DNA of 64,000 nucleotides. It comes from CANLBN01 sp050633525 (GTDB lineage Bacteria; Pseudomonadota; Gammaproteobacteria; Pseudomonadales; Cellvibrionaceae). The stretch is from assembly GCA_050633525.1 (NCBI GenBank), contig JBOEGR010000033.1, positions 10,533 through 74,532 of the forward strand, in the 5' to 3' direction. This document shows, piece by piece, positions 25,926-34,600 of the stretch. Numbering within the stretch: position 1 is the first letter of the stretch; every line of letters starts with the position of its first letter. The notes under the pieces are model-generated. The model did not search any database, had not been told where the DNA came from, and was given only the letters and a program-made list of their open reading frames with translations. The position numbers and the translations under genes are program-made.

Positions 25926-26282
25926 ATGAGTTCACCCACCACCTATAAAGTTGTTTTTTCTGGCAATACCCTCGATGGGAAATCAAGTGCTGAGGTATCT
26001 GAGCGCTTCTCAAAAGCCTTTAAGCTAACGGATCAGGAAGCACTTTCACGCCTATTTTCCGGGAAGATGATCACTCTTAAGCGCGGCCTTGTGTATGAAC
26101 AAGCGCAGCGCTATAGCAGCATATTACAAAAGTTAGGTGCCGACTGCTGTATAGAGTGTGAAAACCAAGCTCTATTTTTTCAAAATGAAGTCGATTATGA
26201 CTATGAAAGGAAAAAACGCCGTAGAGTGGCCCAATTTAGCTCAAATGACTATGCCAATGTAGGCCTTGCACCAAAAGCTTAA
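25926..26282 (+). CDS. Conserved hypothetical protein, 118 residues
   Basis: A soluble, basic protein that I cannot assign a function. The N-terminal 80 residues (YKVVFSGNTLDG, then ALSRLFSGKMITLKRGL, then ILQKLGADCCIEC) look like a small alpha-beta module. I recall this module at the N-terminus of various gammaproteobacterial membrane proteins. Here it stands alone. The tail has a basic run RKKRRRVAQ. Ribosome site AGGAT lies 6-7 bases before the ATG. It stands between the glucosylglycerate cluster and rpsT, with its own possible upstream dyad. Confidence 0.7.
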   Translation: MSSPTTYKVVFSGNTLDGKSSAEVSERFSKAFKLTDQEALSRLFSGKMITLKRGLVYEQAQRYSSILQKLGADCCIECENQALFFQNEVDYDYERKKRRRVAQFSSNDYANVGLAPKA

Positions 26283-26304
26283 CTCTCAAAAAGCAAAGCA
26301 CTAG

Positions 26305-26332
26305 TTGACAAACCATGGTCAACTGGCATAAT
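26305..26332 (+). promoter_or_regulatory. Sigma-70 promoter of rpsT
   Basis: A perfect -35 TTGACA (26305-26310) is followed by 16 bp and CATAAT (26327-26332). The predicted start leaves a leader of about 180 bases before rpsT. Confidence 0.75.
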
Positions 26333-26518
26333 TGCGCCCCCTGATTTTAAGCCTTGTCCGATTACATCTGGATTTTGCACTTATACATTGCAGTTAAACT
26401 CTTTTATAGCACTAACACTGGCTATTCCCTGAGAATGCGATGATGAAAAGACAAATCAGGTAGTCGTACACATAGCTATTTATTATTTATTCTATTACTT
26501 ATATATAGGAGCTCAACG

Positions 26519-26779
26519 GTGGCAAATTCACCCCAAGCAAAAAAACGTGCCATCCAAAACGAAAAAGCGCGTAAGCACAATGCAAGCCTTCGCTCTATGG
26601 TTCGCACACAGATTAAGAAAGTGATCGCAGCTATTGAAGCTGGCGACAAAGACCTAGCCAACAAAGCCTATAGCGAAGCAGTTCCTGTTATCGATCGCAT
26701 GGCTGACAAAGGCATTCTTCACAAGAATAAAGCCGCACGCCACAAGAGTCGACTCAACAGTCAAGTTAAAGCACTTTAA
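26519..26779 (+). CDS. rpsT: 30S ribosomal protein S20
   Basis: An 86-residue basic S20 protein beginning MANSPQAKKRAIQNEKARKH, the usual family start. The start codon is GTG, with AGGAG 8 bases upstream. E. coli rpsT starts with UUG and is autoregulated through that weak start, so the non-ATG start here is in line with the same control. It has its own strong promoter and a strong terminator. In Pseudomonas rpsT is divergent from murJ; here the glucosylglycerate cluster lies between them. Confidence 0.98.
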   Translation: MANSPQAKKRAIQNEKARKHNASLRSMVRTQIKKVIAAIEAGDKDLANKAYSEAVPVIDRMADKGILHKNKAARHKSRLNSQVKAL

Positions 26780-26809
26780 GCCATAGGCCAAAGTTAGCTT
26801 TAAATTACG

Positions 26810-26838
26810 AAAACGCCCTGATACTCAGGGCGTTTTTA
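26810..26838 (+). terminator. Rho-independent terminator of rpsT
   Basis: A perfect 12-bp stem (AAAACGCCCTGA/TCAGGGCGTTTT) with a 3-base loop is followed by T residues, 30 bp after the rpsT stop. Confidence 0.9.
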
Positions 26839-26927
26839 CTCAACAAGAGAGATATTCAACTTCTCATCCCCGTTTAGCTGTGACACACTAAGATCTTGGA
26901 CAGAACCCAAGGTAAAATAACGATTTC

Positions 26928-27731
26928 ATGTCTGCTATTCTGATTAACAATACCGCTATAGGTTTATACCTATGTGCAGGCGTGACCCTGTTTTTGCTTA
27001 TTAAGCAAAAAAAGCCCATTAAAACAACTAGTTTGTACACCTTAATTATTCTAGCAATTGTATCTCATGCAGCCGGAATAATGTCTTTAATGATGAGCAA
27101 AACCGGCATTGATCTAGCCGTTCAGCATATGGCTTCTTTAGTAATCTTGGTCATCAATTTTCTCGTATTATGCAGCAGCATCAGGAAACCCTTACAAAAC
27201 CTTTTTATATTTTTGTTTCCTATTTCTATTCTAGCCATCTGCTTTTCGCTATTATTAAAAGAGTCAAACCCTCATTCCATATCGGTTAGCGCCGGAGTAA
27301 TGGCTCACATTTTATTGTCTGTTGTCGCTTATAGCTTATTGGCTATAGCCTCTCTACAAGCATTAATCTGGAGCTGGCAAAGCTATCAAATCAAACATCA
27401 CCGCCTAGCGGGCACAACAAACCTATTGCCTCCACTACAAACCATGGAATCACTCATGTTTGAAGTACTATGGGCGGGGGTTCTTTTACTTACAGCGGCT
27501 ATTGTTCTGGGCTTTGTGTACTTAGACAACATTTTTGCTCAGCAACTTGTCCATAAAACCGTTCTGTCACTCTTTGCTTTGGCTGTCTTTGCGGGCTTAC
27601 TATGGGGGAGACACAGCTTGGGCTGGCGTGGGAATACCGCTGTCAAATGGATTCTGAGTGGGTTCTGCCTACTTATGCTGGGCTACTTTGGCAGCAAGGT
27701 CGTCTTAGAGTTAATAATAAACAACCATTGA
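26928..27731 (+). CDS. YpjD/CcsA-like integral membrane protein
   Basis: A 267-residue protein with about eight membrane helices and the cytochrome c assembly (CcsA/HemX-like) domain layout. Conserved histidines in or near helices include those at VMAHILLSVVAYSLLAI and at QQLVHKT. In E. coli ypjD lies between ffh and the CNNM gene yfjD. Here no ffh precedes it, and the CNNM gene follows after the DUF1631 and PilZ genes. The biochemical role in this family is uncertain. No strong ribosome site is visible. Confidence 0.8.
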   Translation: MSAILINNTAIGLYLCAGVTLFLLIKQKKPIKTTSLYTLIILAIVSHAAGIMSLMMSKTGIDLAVQHMASLVILVINFLVLCSSIRKPLQNLFIFLFPISILAICFSLLLKESNPHSISVSAGVMAHILLSVVAYSLLAIASLQALIWSWQSYQIKHHRLAGTTNLLPPLQTMESLMFEVLWAGVLLLTAAIVLGFVYLDNIFAQQLVHKTVLSLFALAVFAGLLWGRHSLGWRGNTAVKWILSGFCLLMLGYFGSKVVLELIINNH

Positions 27732-27799
27732 CACTATAAAATGCGTCATATATCGACTATTTATTTATAGGCAAACCGCCTTACTTTATCCTATACTAA

Positions 27800-27815
27800 T
27801 GTGACACAGATCACA
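27800..27815 (+). promoter_or_regulatory. Perfect CRP/Vfr-type site upstream of the DUF1631-PilZ genes
   Basis: TGTGACACAGATCACA matches TGTGA-N6-TCACA exactly, and the flanks continue the palindrome (AA/TT). It lies about 120 bp upstream of the DUF1631 start. A second dyad, AATAGGC/GCCTATT (27839-27869), lies between it and the gene and spans TAATAT, a possible -10. Confidence 0.65.
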
Positions 27816-27936
27816 TTTATGCAAGTATTATCGGTTCTAATAGGCTTTATTGTTGTAATATTGCCTATTTTGCGAGCCATATGATTGGCTACAATTTTAA
27901 TCAATGAAGGAATAACCTGAAGTCAGGGTGAAGTCT

Positions 27937-30285
27937 ATGACTGAAAATAAACAATCGCTTGATAAGCCTCGACCGCATTTGCGCTCAATAACGCCTGGCA
28001 AAGTTACTACCTATGATATCAAGGTGGCGGCTTGGATTAATCATTGTCAGGAGGTGGCAGTCAATCAAGCAGATATGTTGTTTGAAGACTTTGTTGAAAT
28101 CGCAAAAGAAAAGCTAAATGACAATATCGATAAGGCGACCACCAATCAGGGTAATCTGGTGGCAATGGATAACCTTAACGAGTTCAAAGAAAGTGTAGAT
28201 CGTCTAAAGCTAAATTTTGGTGACCAAATCAACCATGGCTTTGACCTATTTCAGCGTAAAGCGCTGTCTACCTACCTTCGTGAACCACATCCTGACGACA
28301 AAATATGGTCTCTCATCGACAATGATGAGTTAGAAGAGACCATCGCTATCAAAACAATTGCCCATGAAAGTAATATCGAGTTTCAAGATGGGCTGTGGCG
28401 ATTAGAAAAACGCTTCGGTAGCATCAACGGCGGGGAAGTCGTAAACGAACATAACAACCCAATTTCACCTCTGCAGTTTTGTGTCGCATTGCGCTCTAGC
28501 TTGGCCTTAACATCGCTCAATACCGAATCTAAGTTAACTGCTTACAAAGTTTTTGCTAGCCTAATCTACAAATTCCTTGAACCTCTATACAGTACCACGA
28601 ATGAATATTTTATCTCTGAAGGAATATTACCTAACCTTCGCTACGATAAAGGCGTCACTGAAAATACCTATGACGTCAAAGGTAATGTAGATAAAAACCC
28701 GTATCTAGAAGAGACTGAAAGCCAAGCCGAAAATAATGATGAGATCTACAATGATCAGCCCATAAAAGATGGCGACCAAATTCAATTGGTATACGCTATT
28801 CGCTCATTACTACAACAGACGCGCAGCTATGAAGTTGATGAAGGGCCCAGTAAACCTCCCGTTGTATCAGATGTCGCACCTCAGCATAGCGACCCTAGCC
28901 AAAAAGTATCTCATCCACCCATTCTATTTGTTAACCAACAAATTATTGATGCGGTAGAAAATATCCAATCGACTAAAACCGTATTAGTACATGAAGCAAA
29001 AAACCTAGACCCGCAAAGCATCATAGAAACCAACAAACAGATTGCGGATGAGCTTTCTAAAGACTCTCCCGACGGAAAAATAGACCCGCAAGATATGTAC
29101 ACCATCGATTTGGTGGGCATCTTATTTGAGTATATTTTAACGGACGATAGCTTACCCGACTCAGTCAAAACATTACTGAGTCATCTGCATACACCTTTCC
29201 TTAAACTGGCCTTTATTGATACTCAGTTTTTCGAAAAACCAGAACACCCTGCCCGACTATTACTTGATAGTCTTGCTGAGGCCGGTGCTAACTGGGTCGA
29301 TAATGATGGGTCGGCTCAGTATGATATGTATAACGAGATTAAAGCTGTCGTTACACGTATCATGGATGAATTTAAAAATGATGTTCGCCTATTCGCTGAG
29401 ATCTTATTTGAATTCAACCGTCTCAAAAACAAACTCAATCACAAGCATCAATTAAAAGAACGCAATACGATTGAGCGCGTTCAAGGGCAGGAACGTTTAC
29501 GCCTCGCCAAACAGCGTGGAAAAAAAGAACTCGAGTCTCGCGTAAAAGGAATTAAGCTCCCTTCTGCCGTGATTCAACTGCTTAAACCTTGGTTTACGTA
29601 TTTAACTCTTCTCCAATTACGAGACAGTAATAACGAAGCCTTGTGGAAACAAGCATTGCGTGTTGTTGATGAGCTTGCCTATTTCTTCAACTTCGCTAAT
29701 GACGACGCTGACCGGCGCGAGCTGGAGCCTAGGTTTAATGGTATTTTAACCGCCATTAAAATCGGTTTTAATACAATGGGCTACGACCAAACCAAAGCGA
29801 AAAAAATATTGGTTGATTTAACTGCCTTAAAAATTGCAACAGTCAAAAAATACGTTAAACAAGCTGAGCCCATTCAAGACAAAACTGAAACTCCTGTAGA
29901 GGTAGAATCAAAACCTCAAACCGTTGAAGAAAAAGCAAAACCACTTCCGATAAAAGAGCCTGAACCCATCAAACAGGAAGAAGAAAAAGCAACGGCAGAA
30001 GAAGAGAAAGTCATTAATTATCTCAAACTCATTGAGCCCGGAACGTGGTTTGAGTTTCAAGACAATGTCAGACTCAAGGTCAATGGCTTTAGCTCAAAAT
30101 TAATGAAGTATATGCTAGTGGATAGTACCAGTCATAAAGTTGTCATGATTTCTCGATTAGAATTAGCACGCAAAATTATGTCTGGAGATGCACAAATTGT
30201 TGCCGGTAGCACCAAGCCATTATTCGAACGTGCACTTGAACGCATTTTCCAAAAATTAGATAAAGAAGCTAAATCGCGTAACTAG
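27937..30285 (+). CDS. DUF1631 family protein
   Basis: A large soluble protein, 782 residues from the ATG at 27937. That start is preferred over the GTG three codons earlier because AGGG lies 8 bases before it. The N-terminal region (LQRKALSTYLREP-like helices) and the C-terminal helical domain with EFNRLKNKLNHK match DUF1631. A charged linker rich in Glu, Lys and Pro (residues about 640-690) separates a C-terminal domain that begins EPGTWFEFQDN. That domain resembles the small beta domain found beside PilZ domains. A PilZ gene follows 37 bp on, so a c-di-GMP link is plausible but not shown. Confidence 0.8.
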   Translation: MTENKQSLDKPRPHLRSITPGKVTTYDIKVAAWINHCQEVAVNQADMLFEDFVEIAKEKLNDNIDKATTNQGNLVAMDNLNEFKESVDRLKLNFGDQINHGFDLFQRKALSTYLREPHPDDKIWSLIDNDELEETIAIKTIAHESNIEFQDGLWRLEKRFGSINGGEVVNEHNNPISPLQFCVALRSSLALTSLNTESKLTAYKVFASLIYKFLEPLYSTTNEYFISEGILPNLRYDKGVTENTYDVKGNVDKNPYLEETESQAENNDEIYNDQPIKDGDQIQLVYAIRSLLQQTRSYEVDEGPSKPPVVSDVAPQHSDPSQKVSHPPILFVNQQIIDAVENIQSTKTVLVHEAKNLDPQSIIETNKQIADELSKDSPDGKIDPQDMYTIDLVGILFEYILTDDSLPDSVKTLLSHLHTPFLKLAFIDTQFFEKPEHPARLLLDSLAEAGANWVDNDGSAQYDMYNEIKAVVTRIMDEFKNDVRLFAEILFEFNRLKNKLNHKHQLKERNTIERVQGQERLRLAKQRGKKELESRVKGIKLPSAVIQLLKPWFTYLTLLQLRDSNNEALWKQALRVVDELAYFFNFANDDADRRELEPRFNGILTAIKIGFNTMGYDQTKAKKILVDLTALKIATVKKYVKQAEPIQDKTETPVEVESKPQTVEEKAKPLPIKEPEPIKQEEEKATAEEEKVINYLKLIEPGTWFEFQDNVRLKVNGFSSKLMKYMLVDSTSHKVVMISRLELARKIMSGDAQIVAGSTKPLFERALERIFQKLDKEAKSRN

Positions 30286-30322
30286 AGTAAGTCACTCAAC
30301 TTATTTAGGGAGATAAATTCTA

Positions 30323-30682
30323 GTGGTCACACCGAATGCCTTATCCAATAGACGACGACTGAAACGACATCAGTTATCGTCTGATATTCGTGTCATCGAC
30401 AAACTCCAAAAGCAAACCGTGGGAAAATTGGTGGATATTCACCAAGAAGGTTTACTGCTGCTAGGCGGCAATCTAAAACTAGACTCGTCCCACCAAATCA
30501 GTCTTATCTTACCCAGCAGCGTCAACTTACAAAGTCAATTTACTCTTGGCATTGAATGCTTGTGGTGCCAATCTGCTGATGAAGACAATACCTTATTTTG
30601 GGCTGGCTGTAGCATTATTGATAAATCAGAATTAGCATCGGGTTGTATAGAATCATTAATTAATATGCAATCTTCACAATAA
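30323..30682 (+). CDS. PilZ-like domain protein
   Basis: A 119-residue single-domain protein. It has an RxxxR motif (R11-R15, followed by the first strand) and a DxSxxG-like motif DIHQEG at residues 38-43, in which the usual Ser is His40. PilZ domains bind c-di-GMP through these two motifs, so binding may be altered. The start is GTG with AGGGAG upstream. It follows the DUF1631 gene by 37 bp, in an apparent operon that may be under CRP control. Confidence 0.7.
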   Translation: MVTPNALSNRRRLKRHQLSSDIRVIDKLQKQTVGKLVDIHQEGLLLLGGNLKLDSSHQISLILPSSVNLQSQFTLGIECLWCQSADEDNTLFWAGCSIIDKSELASGCIESLINMQSSQ

Positions 30683-30760
30683 ATGCAAAACCAAAACTCT
30701 TGCGAAAGCGAAAAAACCCTTTAATATAAACGTCCATCGACTATTTAGGCTGAACCTTTC

Positions 30761-32044
30761 TTGAACGATATCCCTCTGAGCTTCCTTTTTGGCTCCCTCG
30801 GTATTCTTATCCTCTGTTCTGGTTTTTTTTCCAGTTCAGAGACAGCGATGATGTCACTAAACCGTTATCGCTTACGCCACCTAGAGAAGAAAGGCAATCA
30901 TGGTGCCAAGCGCTCAGCCAGCCTACTCAGACGCCCAGATAGACTGATAGGCGTTATCTTAATCGGTAATAATTTAGTCAACAATATCGCTGCTGCTATC
31001 GCGACCCTAATTGCCATTCGCCTCTATGGCGAAGATGCCGTATTGTCTGCCAGTGTCATATTAACTTTAGTCGTATTAATTTTTGCAGAAGTCACGCCCA
31101 AAACCATCGCGGCACTGTACCCCGAGAAAGTCGCATTCCCTTTTAGCTGGGTGCTAAAACCACTTTTATTTATCCTTTATCCTGCAGTTTGGTTAGTTAA
31201 CTCTATATCGAATGGCCTAGCTCGGCTTTGCGGCGTCAACACAACCGATGCACATGTTCATGAACACCTAAACCCCGATGAGCTCCGTACCGTAGTGGGC
31301 GAAGCTGGAGGTTTAATTCCTGACGAACACCAAGATATGCTATTAAATATCCTCGACTTAGAAAAGGCCTCTGTCGAAGATATCATGATTCCACGTAGTG
31401 AGGTCATTGGGATTAACCTCGAAGATCCTATCGAGAAAATTCTCCAGCAACTAGAAACTGTCGACTATACCCGCCTTCCCGTTTATGAAGGCAATATTAA
31501 TAATGTTATTGGCATTTTACATTTACGCTATACGCCACGCCTCCTCAAAAATAAACAAGTGTTAACACACGCTGATATACGCGAACACCTAAGCAAGCCT
31601 TATTTTGTGCCCGAGAGCACGTCTTTACACACACAGCTGATCCAATTTAAAAACCAAAAACATAACATGGCTTTAGTCGTAGATGAGTACGGGGATATCC
31701 AAGGACTCATTACACTGGCGGACCTTTTAGAGGAAATTGTAGGCGACTTTACAACCGATTTGGGCAATCCCGACGAAGCCGAAATTCAGTCATTAGATGA
31801 TGACTGGTATATCATTGATGGCGGGACTTCTATACGCGACATCAACCGCCAATTGGCTTGGGAGTTACCCACAAATGGGCCAAAAACACTCAACGGGCTT
31901 ATGATGGAATATTTGGAGAACATCCCCAAAGGGCACATTAGCTTTAAAATTGAAGACTACGTATTTGAAACAACAGAGGTAAGCACTACCATGATCAGTA
32001 GTGCCAAAGTTCGATTAATCTCTGAGTCAGAAGAAAACCAATAA
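30761..32044 (+). CDS. CNNM/CorC-type membrane transporter (HlyC/CorC family)
   Basis: A 427-residue protein with an N-terminal CNNM (DUF21) membrane domain of four helices. SSSETAMMSLNRYRLRHL at about residues 24-41 is the family signature. Two CBS domains follow (about 205-330), and then a CorC_HlyC domain with DLLEEIVGDF. It is related to YfjD and is linked to magnesium or cobalt handling. The start is TTG with only a weak ribosome site. It ends 2 bp from the convergent DUF1289 gene. Confidence 0.92.
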   Translation: MNDIPLSFLFGSLGILILCSGFFSSSETAMMSLNRYRLRHLEKKGNHGAKRSASLLRRPDRLIGVILIGNNLVNNIAAAIATLIAIRLYGEDAVLSASVILTLVVLIFAEVTPKTIAALYPEKVAFPFSWVLKPLLFILYPAVWLVNSISNGLARLCGVNTTDAHVHEHLNPDELRTVVGEAGGLIPDEHQDMLLNILDLEKASVEDIMIPRSEVIGINLEDPIEKILQQLETVDYTRLPVYEGNINNVIGILHLRYTPRLLKNKQVLTHADIREHLSKPYFVPESTSLHTQLIQFKNQKHNMALVVDEYGDIQGLITLADLLEEIVGDFTTDLGNPDEAEIQSLDDDWYIIDGGTSIRDINRQLAWELPTNGPKTLNGLMMEYLENIPKGHISFKIEDYVFETTEVSTTMISSAKVRLISESEENQ

Positions 32045-32046
32045 GT

Positions 32047-32274
32047 TTACAAGAAGGGGTTAACCAATTTTTCTCTAGAATAAGCCTTTGAGAGGGTTTC
32101 TCGCTTTTCTTGATTACTCATCACACCCCACAAGCGTATTTCATCTGCGCTCCTATAACACCCGGTACAAATATCACTACTATCCAAGGCACACACTGAC
32201 ACACAAGGAGAAGCAACGGGTAACTCTTGTCGGTCCTTTTGACCCCCACCTTGCTTATCATCACTTACCGACAT
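32047..32274 (-). CDS. DUF1289 small cysteine-motif protein
   Basis: A 75-residue protein with the DUF1289 signature SPCVSVCALD...ICTGCYRSADEI. Cysteines C24, C28, C36 and C39 probably bind zinc or another metal. The ATG at 32274 is chosen; a start 7 codons earlier would add an unlikely hydrophobic MLWLWNI segment. Function is unknown. The Nudix gene NudL lies 44 bp upstream on the same strand. Confidence 0.82.
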   Translation of the reverse strand: MSVSDDKQGGGQKDRQELPVASPCVSVCALDSSDICTGCYRSADEIRLWGVMSNQEKRETLSKAYSREKLVNPFL

Positions 32275-32318
32275 AATATTCCACAACCATAACAATATTC
32301 ACCTCTAACATTCTAGCA

Positions 32319-32930
32319 CTACCACTCTTTCTCTGGCGCCATATGTTGACGCTCAAAGTGAACTTTAAAACAACGCTCTAACAATACCTTGATCACACCG
32401 GCAGTAAACCCCCAAATTTCATGCCCCTCATAATCATAAGCGGGTGCCCATAGTGGCTTTTTCCGCTTAGCAAAGATATCCGTACGAATGCGCTTACTTG
32501 GCTCAAGAGCATCTAGAGGAACATAAAATATGCTATCAATTTCTTCTGGGCTAGGCTTCAAAGACAGCTCGTCTGCATTTATCAGCCCCACTACAGGCGT
32601 TACCTTAGTACCATTTCTAGTCGGCATACTCGGCAATAGCCCCACCACCTCTACTTGATGCGACATGAGTGCAATCTCTTCCTCAGCCTCACGCAAAGCC
32701 GTTATTACTGGAAATTGATCATCTGGTTCCCACATCCCACCCGGAAAGGCTACTTCACCGCCATGGTGTCGCATATGTAACGCTCTTTTAGTCAACAATA
32801 GGCAGTGACGACCACGATATTGAGTGATAGAAACTAATACTGCCGCCTCACCCTGCCTACTGACCGAATTCATATCCACAGCATCCAGTGAAATTAATCC
32901 CGACTTAATCGATGATAGCTCAAATTGCAT
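32319..32930 (-). CDS. nudL: CoA pyrophosphatase-type Nudix hydrolase
   Basis: A 203-residue Nudix protein. The Nudix box runs from GGMWEPDD (64-71) to REAEEEI (80-86). LLTKRA and MRHHGGEVAFPGG upstream are typical of the NudL/CoA-diphosphatase subgroup. It would cleave CoA and its esters to 4'-phosphopantetheine and ADP. It is divergent from the DUF3135 gene and followed by the DUF1289 gene. Confidence 0.88.
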   Translation of the reverse strand: MQFELSSIKSGLISLDAVDMNSVSRQGEAAVLVSITQYRGRHCLLLTKRALHMRHHGGEVAFPGGMWEPDDQFPVITALREAEEEIALMSHQVEVVGLLPSMPTRNGTKVTPVVGLINADELSLKPSPEEIDSIFYVPLDALEPSKRIRTDIFAKRKKPLWAPAYDYEGHEIWGFTAGVIKVLLERCFKVHFERQHMAPEKEW

Positions 32931-33251
32931 AATGAAAAAAATACCTATCCCAGAGTCTTATGGGGAAAAGTTAGTTATAAGAACGAACACACTTAAACGG
33001 GCATAAATGCACCAATAGGTGAGTAAAACGTGAATTCTTACACAAGAAAAGGGGAAAAGCCCTTATTAGATCGTATCCTGACCAATTTGCATGCATTTTT
33101 TAATAACAATTTAATCTAATAATTGCTATCTACATAGCAAAGTTTTTTTTGTAGTATAAGAAATGTACAAACCAATGATCATAGCAAACGCTTTTTGTGG
33201 TATTCGAGGTGGGGGCCTCAGCACATCAAGCCATAAACCAGGAGTAGCAGT
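32931..33251. other. 321-bp gap between divergent genes, holding an orphan terminator
   Basis: No convincing gene lies here. A 24-codon reading frame at 32932-33006 (plus strand, starting MKKIPIPES) has no ribosome site. A T-rich hairpin at 33123-33150 looks like a terminator on the plus strand although no plus-strand gene precedes it. A small RNA transcribed from the middle of the gap would explain this. Confidence 0.5.
33123..33150 (+). terminator. Orphan terminator-like hairpin
   Basis: TTGCTA and TAGCAA pair around a 6-base loop and are followed by AG and eight T residues. It lies 102 bp upstream of the DUF3135 start, in a gap between divergent genes. It may end a small RNA or act as an attenuator in the DUF3135 leader. 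Confidence 0.5.
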
Positions 33252-33605
33252 ATGTCGGATTTTCCAAGTTTTGATACCTTACTTAGATTAGCCAAGGAAA
33301 AGCCAGAAGAGCTCGAAAAATTTCGCCAAGAACAAGTAGAGAGTATTATTAACCAAGCACCCGAGGGCAGCCAGAGGCGCCTAAGAGGGCTTCAGTTTCA
33401 AATAGACGCCCAACGTAAGCTTCACAGTGATTCACCTATGGGAGCCTGTTTGAAGATCAGTCAAATGATGCACGAATCGTTTTCTGAACTACGGGTTTGG
33501 CTTAATGATATCACTGGCGTCAATGACCCCTTACGTAACGAAATGGACGCTTTTCAGAGCGAACCTAAGATAGCGGCAAAAGTCATTCATTTCCCTGCGA
33601 GTTAA
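33252..33605 (+). CDS. DUF3135 family protein
   Basis: A 117-residue soluble helical protein. The motifs FDTLLRLAKEKPEELEKFR and LRGLQFQIDAQR match DUF3135, a small gammaproteobacterial family of unknown role. A ribosome site (CAGGAG) precedes the ATG at a good distance. The family has no known function. Confidence 0.8.
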   Translation: MSDFPSFDTLLRLAKEKPEELEKFRQEQVESIINQAPEGSQRRLRGLQFQIDAQRKLHSDSPMGACLKISQMMHESFSELRVWLNDITGVNDPLRNEMDAFQSEPKIAAKVIHFPAS

Positions 33606-33693
33606 GTCTGCAACCTTGCAATAAGGGTTCATAGGTATAAGTAGAGAAGTAAGTAACCTATAATGGCTGTTTTCAATCATTGATAAACAGCCT

Positions 33694-34239
33694 ATGAACT
33701 TCTGTAGTATATGCGGCACTTCTGTCAGCTGGGTGATTCCAGCTGACGACAATCGCGAACGTCATGTTTGCGATGACCCTTCATGCAATACTATCCACTA
33801 CGAAAATCCGAGAATCATCACTGGTAGCCTACCCATTTCTGGAGAAAAAGTACTACTTTGTAAAAGAGCCATAGAGCCTAGACATGGCTACTGGACGCTA
33901 CCAGCAGGCTTCTTGGAGAATGGAGAAACAACGGAGCAAGGTGCACTACGAGAGTCACGAGAAGAAGCTAAAGCCACATTGAAGACAACCAGTCTATATA
34001 CACTATTTGACCTTCCTCATATCAATCAAGTCTACTTTTTTTATAAAGCAGAACTTGCCGACCATAACTTTGGCGCTGGGGAAGAATCTCTGGAGGTCAA
34101 ATTATTCGCAGAAGATGAAATACCTTGGGAAGACTTAGCTTTCCCTGTGATAGAAGAGACACTGAAATATTATTTTGACGACAGAAAAAAACAAGAATTT
34201 ACCTTTCGCTCGAAAGTACTCTCCAGATCACATAGATAA
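33694..34239 (+). CDS. Zinc-ribbon Nudix hydrolase
   Basis: A 181-residue protein with an N-terminal zinc ribbon (C4, C7, C26, C31) and a Nudix domain. The Nudix box runs through GFLENGET and RESREEA at about residues 70-90. This arrangement resembles NudC-type NADH pyrophosphatases, but the protein is shorter and lacks the NudC N-terminal domain. Substrate is probably a nucleotide sugar or ADP-ribose, which is not certain. Confidence 0.85.
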   Translation: MNFCSICGTSVSWVIPADDNRERHVCDDPSCNTIHYENPRIITGSLPISGEKVLLCKRAIEPRHGYWTLPAGFLENGETTEQGALRESREEAKATLKTTSLYTLFDLPHINQVYFFYKAELADHNFGAGEESLEVKLFAEDEIPWEDLAFPVIEETLKYYFDDRKKQEFTFRSKVLSRSHR

Positions 34240-34265
34240 GGTCACATCGATAATATCGTGGCCTT
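34238..34265. terminator. Bidirectional hairpin between convergent genes
   Basis: AAGGTCAC (34238-34245) pairs with GTGGCCTT (34258-34265) through eight pairs with one wobble. It separates the convergent Nudix and YqfO-like genes. The T-runs on either side are modest. Confidence 0.45.
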
Positions 34266-34576
34266 TAAAATGACTCTAGTTTCAAGACATCATAAGCCGG
34301 TTCTTCATAAGGGTGAGATTGCCTAAGAGCTCTTACCACTTGCCTAAGCACATCATCATCACACAATACCTCAACTCGATATTCGGCCACTACCTCTAAT
34401 GTATCTTTTTCACCAAGATAGGGCTGGCTATCTTGTAGAGGGAGAAATTGCCCCTGACCCAGCGTTTGCCATGAGCAATGACTATAGTGGCCTTGCTTAC
34501 CTGCACCTGCTTCAAAAACCGCTTGTTTTACATGCTCACAATGGGTTTCTGGTACAAAGAAGACAAGCTTATACAT
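34265..34576 (-). CDS. YqfO/NIF3-like domain protein
   Basis: A 103-residue protein matching the YqfO domain found as an insert in NIF3 family proteins. It starts MYKLVFFVPETH and includes GAGKQGHYSHCSW and HPYEEPAYDV. These stand-alone versions are common in gammaproteobacteria. The fold is CutA/PII-like and may bind a metal or nucleotide. Function is unknown. Confidence 0.85.
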   Translation of the reverse strand: MYKLVFFVPETHCEHVKQAVFEAGAGKQGHYSHCSWQTLGQGQFLPLQDSQPYLGEKDTLEVVAEYRVEVLCDDDVLRQVVRALRQSHPYEEPAYDVLKLESF

Positions 34577-34600
34577 ACTGAGTGATGATTAAATATAAAA

